Part shown: positions 42,113-43,493 of the stretch, in pieces
Position numbering within the stretch: the stretch's first letter is position 1
How the letters are laid out: the number at the start of each line of letters is the position of its first letter
From: Flavipsychrobacter sp.
GTDB lineage: Bacteria; Bacteroidota; Bacteroidia; Chitinophagales; Chitinophagaceae
Length of the DNA: 43,493 bases
Assembly: GCA_017849575.1 (NCBI GenBank)
Contig: JAFIGV010000022.1
Location: 1-43,493, forward strand
Direction of reading: 5' to 3'
Program-made: the position numbers and the translations under genes
The notes under the pieces: model-generated
What the model was told of the DNA's origin: nothing
What the model saw: only the letters and a program-made list of their open reading frames with translations
The model's database searches: none

Positions 42113-42345
42113 CGAATCCAGAAAGCTTTCTCTTTCGAGACCCATTCTACGGGTGAAATGGTTTTTTAAGGAAATCCGAACAAGTTCGCCAGCCTCTTTA
42201 AGTCCGAACATTTCCGTGCGTCAACTGGTGACAGTTGTACAACGATGGTTTTTTTCTATGGAGTATCCAGCTCCCGATCAAAAGGCACCTAAAAAACATC
42301 GCCAGCTAAGTGCCGGCGTTTGCTTTTGTTTGCTTGTTGATTGCG

Positions 42346-42546
42346 CTATCTGAAGTCTTTTGATTTCTTGCTCAGCTTTCTAGCGCCATATACCGCCGCC
42401 GCTCCTACGAGTAGTGATGCTCCCCCATCAATGGGTGCGCCTGCGTCTCCGCCAAAGTCGGGTGGTGTTTCAGCATGGCTTAGAAAAGGTAGGGCTGCGA
42501 TGAGCAGTATGAGCATGGATAATATCGGTAAGATTTTATTCTTCAT
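42346..42546 (-). CDS. Second small PID-CTERM sorting-domain protein
   Basis: A 66-residue protein: signal peptide (NKILPILSMLILLIAALPFL, cleavage near SHA), spacer ETPPDFGGDAGA and the PID-CTERM tail PIDGGASLLVGAAAVYGARK with basic end (LSKKSKDFR). It shares PIDGGASLLV exactly with the protein at 32018-32239. It follows a T9SS type A gene on the same strand by 87 bases, repeating the gene order of the first copy. The mature product would be little more than the sorting tail, so it may be anchored as a tiny surface or membrane peptide (inference). Confidence 0.82.
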   Translation of the reverse strand: MKNKILPILSMLILLIAALPFLSHAETPPDFGGDAGAPIDGGASLLVGAAAVYGARKLSKKSKDFR

Positions 42547-42633
42547 TGCAATGATTTTTTATGGATGATTTTGAAGCATGGACTCAGGCGTTCGTGTGCT
42601 GGGTCCATGCTGTTTGTATGGTGTGGATGAGAC

Positions 42634-43493
42634 TTATTGTTTGATGATCTTTTGCTCGGCAATCGTTTGTCCTTTATCGCTACTGAGCTGCAGCAGGTAC
42701 ATACCCGGTGTGAGCTTCGCGATGTTTAGCGATACTGTTGCATTACCGCCCTGGTGGTCTAATGACTGTTGCAATACTTTTTGTCCTGCAGTGTTGTAAA
42801 GGCATAGCTGGTATGTGCCTTCTTCGAGGTTGGCGATGGTTGCCTTCAGTTCATTGCCTGTTGCGGGGTTAGGACCCACAGAAAGCTGTGTAGCGGTCGT
42901 GCCGGTTAAGACGGTTACCACTGATGAATAGATACTGCTGTGGCTTCTGGCTACACCCTTGATGCGGTAGTAGTTGACGCCATTGATGGGTGTTTCGTCT
43001 ATGCTGTGGTATTCCTCATCATTGCCAGCCGCAAGCGTTGCAATCCTGTCAAAGCTTCTTCCATCCCCACTTCTTTCTACTTCATATTGGGTAATGCCTT
43101 CCTGATGACTCACCTTCCATTGTAACTGTACCTGCTCTTTTTGTTGCTTTGCCGTGAGGGTGATAAACTGCAGATCGAGCGGTGTAGATCCACTCACCAT
43201 AATTTTGAACCTGCCGCTATTTGAAGAAGCGCTGTTGCTGGTTACGGTAAAAGGATAAACTGTATTGGCAGTAAGCGATACCGGTGCCGTGGTGTTCAGA
43301 AAATTATCATACAGTGTCGCAGTAAGTCCCGGTGCATTGATGCTGCCCGGTACGAGTTCCAGCTCATAATTTCTCTGGCGCATGCTGGTAAATCCAATGA
43401 CTACGGTGTCGCCATTATCCAACAAGGGTCTGCCATCGAGTGCCAGTTTGCTGCTGCCTCTGAGGATGGAGATGGCTTCATTGGGATTAGAGA
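42634..43493 (-). CDS. T9SS type A sorting-domain protein, C-terminal part (5' end outside window)
   Basis: 286 visible residues, open to the right edge. It contains SMRQRNYELELVPGSINAPG, a fibronectin-like segment (VQLQWKVSHQEGITQYEVER, then GVNYYRIKGVARSHSSIYSS) and a type A T9SS domain (LSVGPNPATGNELKATIANL...PGMYLLQLSSDKG). The layout matches the last part of the protein at 32306-34438, including position relative to a PID-CTERM gene, so the two are paralogous cargo proteins. The N-terminal cargo domain cannot be seen. Confidence 0.88.
   Translation of the reverse strand, partial: SNPNEAISILRGSSKLALDGRPLLDNGDTVVIGFTSMRQRNYELELVPGSINAPGLTATLYDNFLNTTAPVSLTANTVYPFTVTSNSASSNSGRFKIMVSGSTPLDLQFITLTAKQQKEQVQLQWKVSHQEGITQYEVERSGDGRSFDRIATLAAGNDEEYHSIDETPINGVNYYRIKGVARSHSSIYSSVVTVLTGTTATQLSVGPNPATGNELKATIANLEEGTYQLCLYNTAGQKVLQQSLDHQGGNATVSLNIAKLTPGMYLLQLSSDKGQTIAEQKIIKQ

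Larger units (their letters stand above)
41722..42345. other. Gene-free interval with duplicated tRNA-Ser 3'-end relic
   Basis: Apparent short frames here cross the duplication and lack any family feature. The interval contains two ~143-base direct repeats (annotated separately). The rest (42120-42345) shows no gene; AGAAAGCTTTCT (palindrome) and a small CCC-N7-GGG hairpin near 42150-42165 resemble leftover tRNA arms. Confidence 0.55.

Noticed and set aside
41627-42169. A 180-residue plus-strand frame across the regulator start and the duplication
   Set aside because: It overlaps the regulator gene, crosses two direct repeats and has repeated peptide segments caused only by the DNA duplication.
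42094-42186. A complete tRNA-Ser gene on the minus strand
   Set aside because: The T-stem does not pair properly, and no 5' acceptor strand complementary to TCTCTCC is found; only the 3' end is tRNA-like.

Overview
The window looks like a chromosomal piece of a Bacteroidota bacterium, probably of the Chitinophagaceae or a neighbouring family. The reasons are proteins with type IX secretion (T9SS) C-terminal sorting domains, two small PID-CTERM proteins, start codons mostly without Shine-Dalgarno sequences, TAnnTTTG-like promoter elements and the overall gene families. The family-level placement is inference.

Layout. 1-3700: end of an exported protein, then a three-gene unit (membrane protein, winged-helix regulator, CreD) with two matching operator-like palindromes, an SRPBCC protein and a tiny membrane ORF with its own terminator. 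3700-13400 (minus strand): an MscS-type channel, then a CzcA-type metal RND efflux operon (TolC, adaptor, pump) preceded by its OmpR-type two-component system, with phased direct repeats in the promoter between them. 13500-14040: a glycine-zipper stress-type protein. 14150-21214: a type I restriction-modification locus (hsdM, hsdS, hsdR) that is AT-richer by eye and clearly different from its surroundings. 21400-25800: a type I-secretion-like ABC/HlyD/TolC operon whose ATPase lacks most canonical motifs. 26000-28130: a nitric-oxide/iron-sulfur repair cluster (hemerythrin-like protein, NsrR-like Rrf2, RIC fused to DUF2249). 28200-43493: an MDR oxidoreductase, T9SS cargo proteins, two small PID-CTERM proteins, a 1675-residue protein with three YadA-head-like repeat blocks, a TPR/LuxR-type regulator and a duplicated tRNA-Ser 3'-end relic.

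The unusual part is the hsd locus. It carries four families of short palindromic repeats, most of them read in frame through the hsd genes. Three of the families are each wrapped around a single gene or domain for a nuclease or transposase: a GxxExxY (PD-(D/E)XK-like) gene between TCTGAACC/GGTTCAGA repeats, a Y1 HUH transposase between CCCGAAGGG hairpins, and a GIY-YIG domain inserted in frame in the HsdR helicase between GAGC-N3/4-TCGA (or CCGA) hairpins. Eight copies of the last family have different but always self-complementary arms. One TCTGAACC element inside hsdS is bracketed by a 19-bp direct repeat and adds exactly 42 codons. hsdM and hsdR also contain five inactivating lesions, while the long genes around them are open. 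My working idea is that nuclease-linked palindromic repeats of several unrelated kinds accumulate, frame-neutrally, in this restriction locus.
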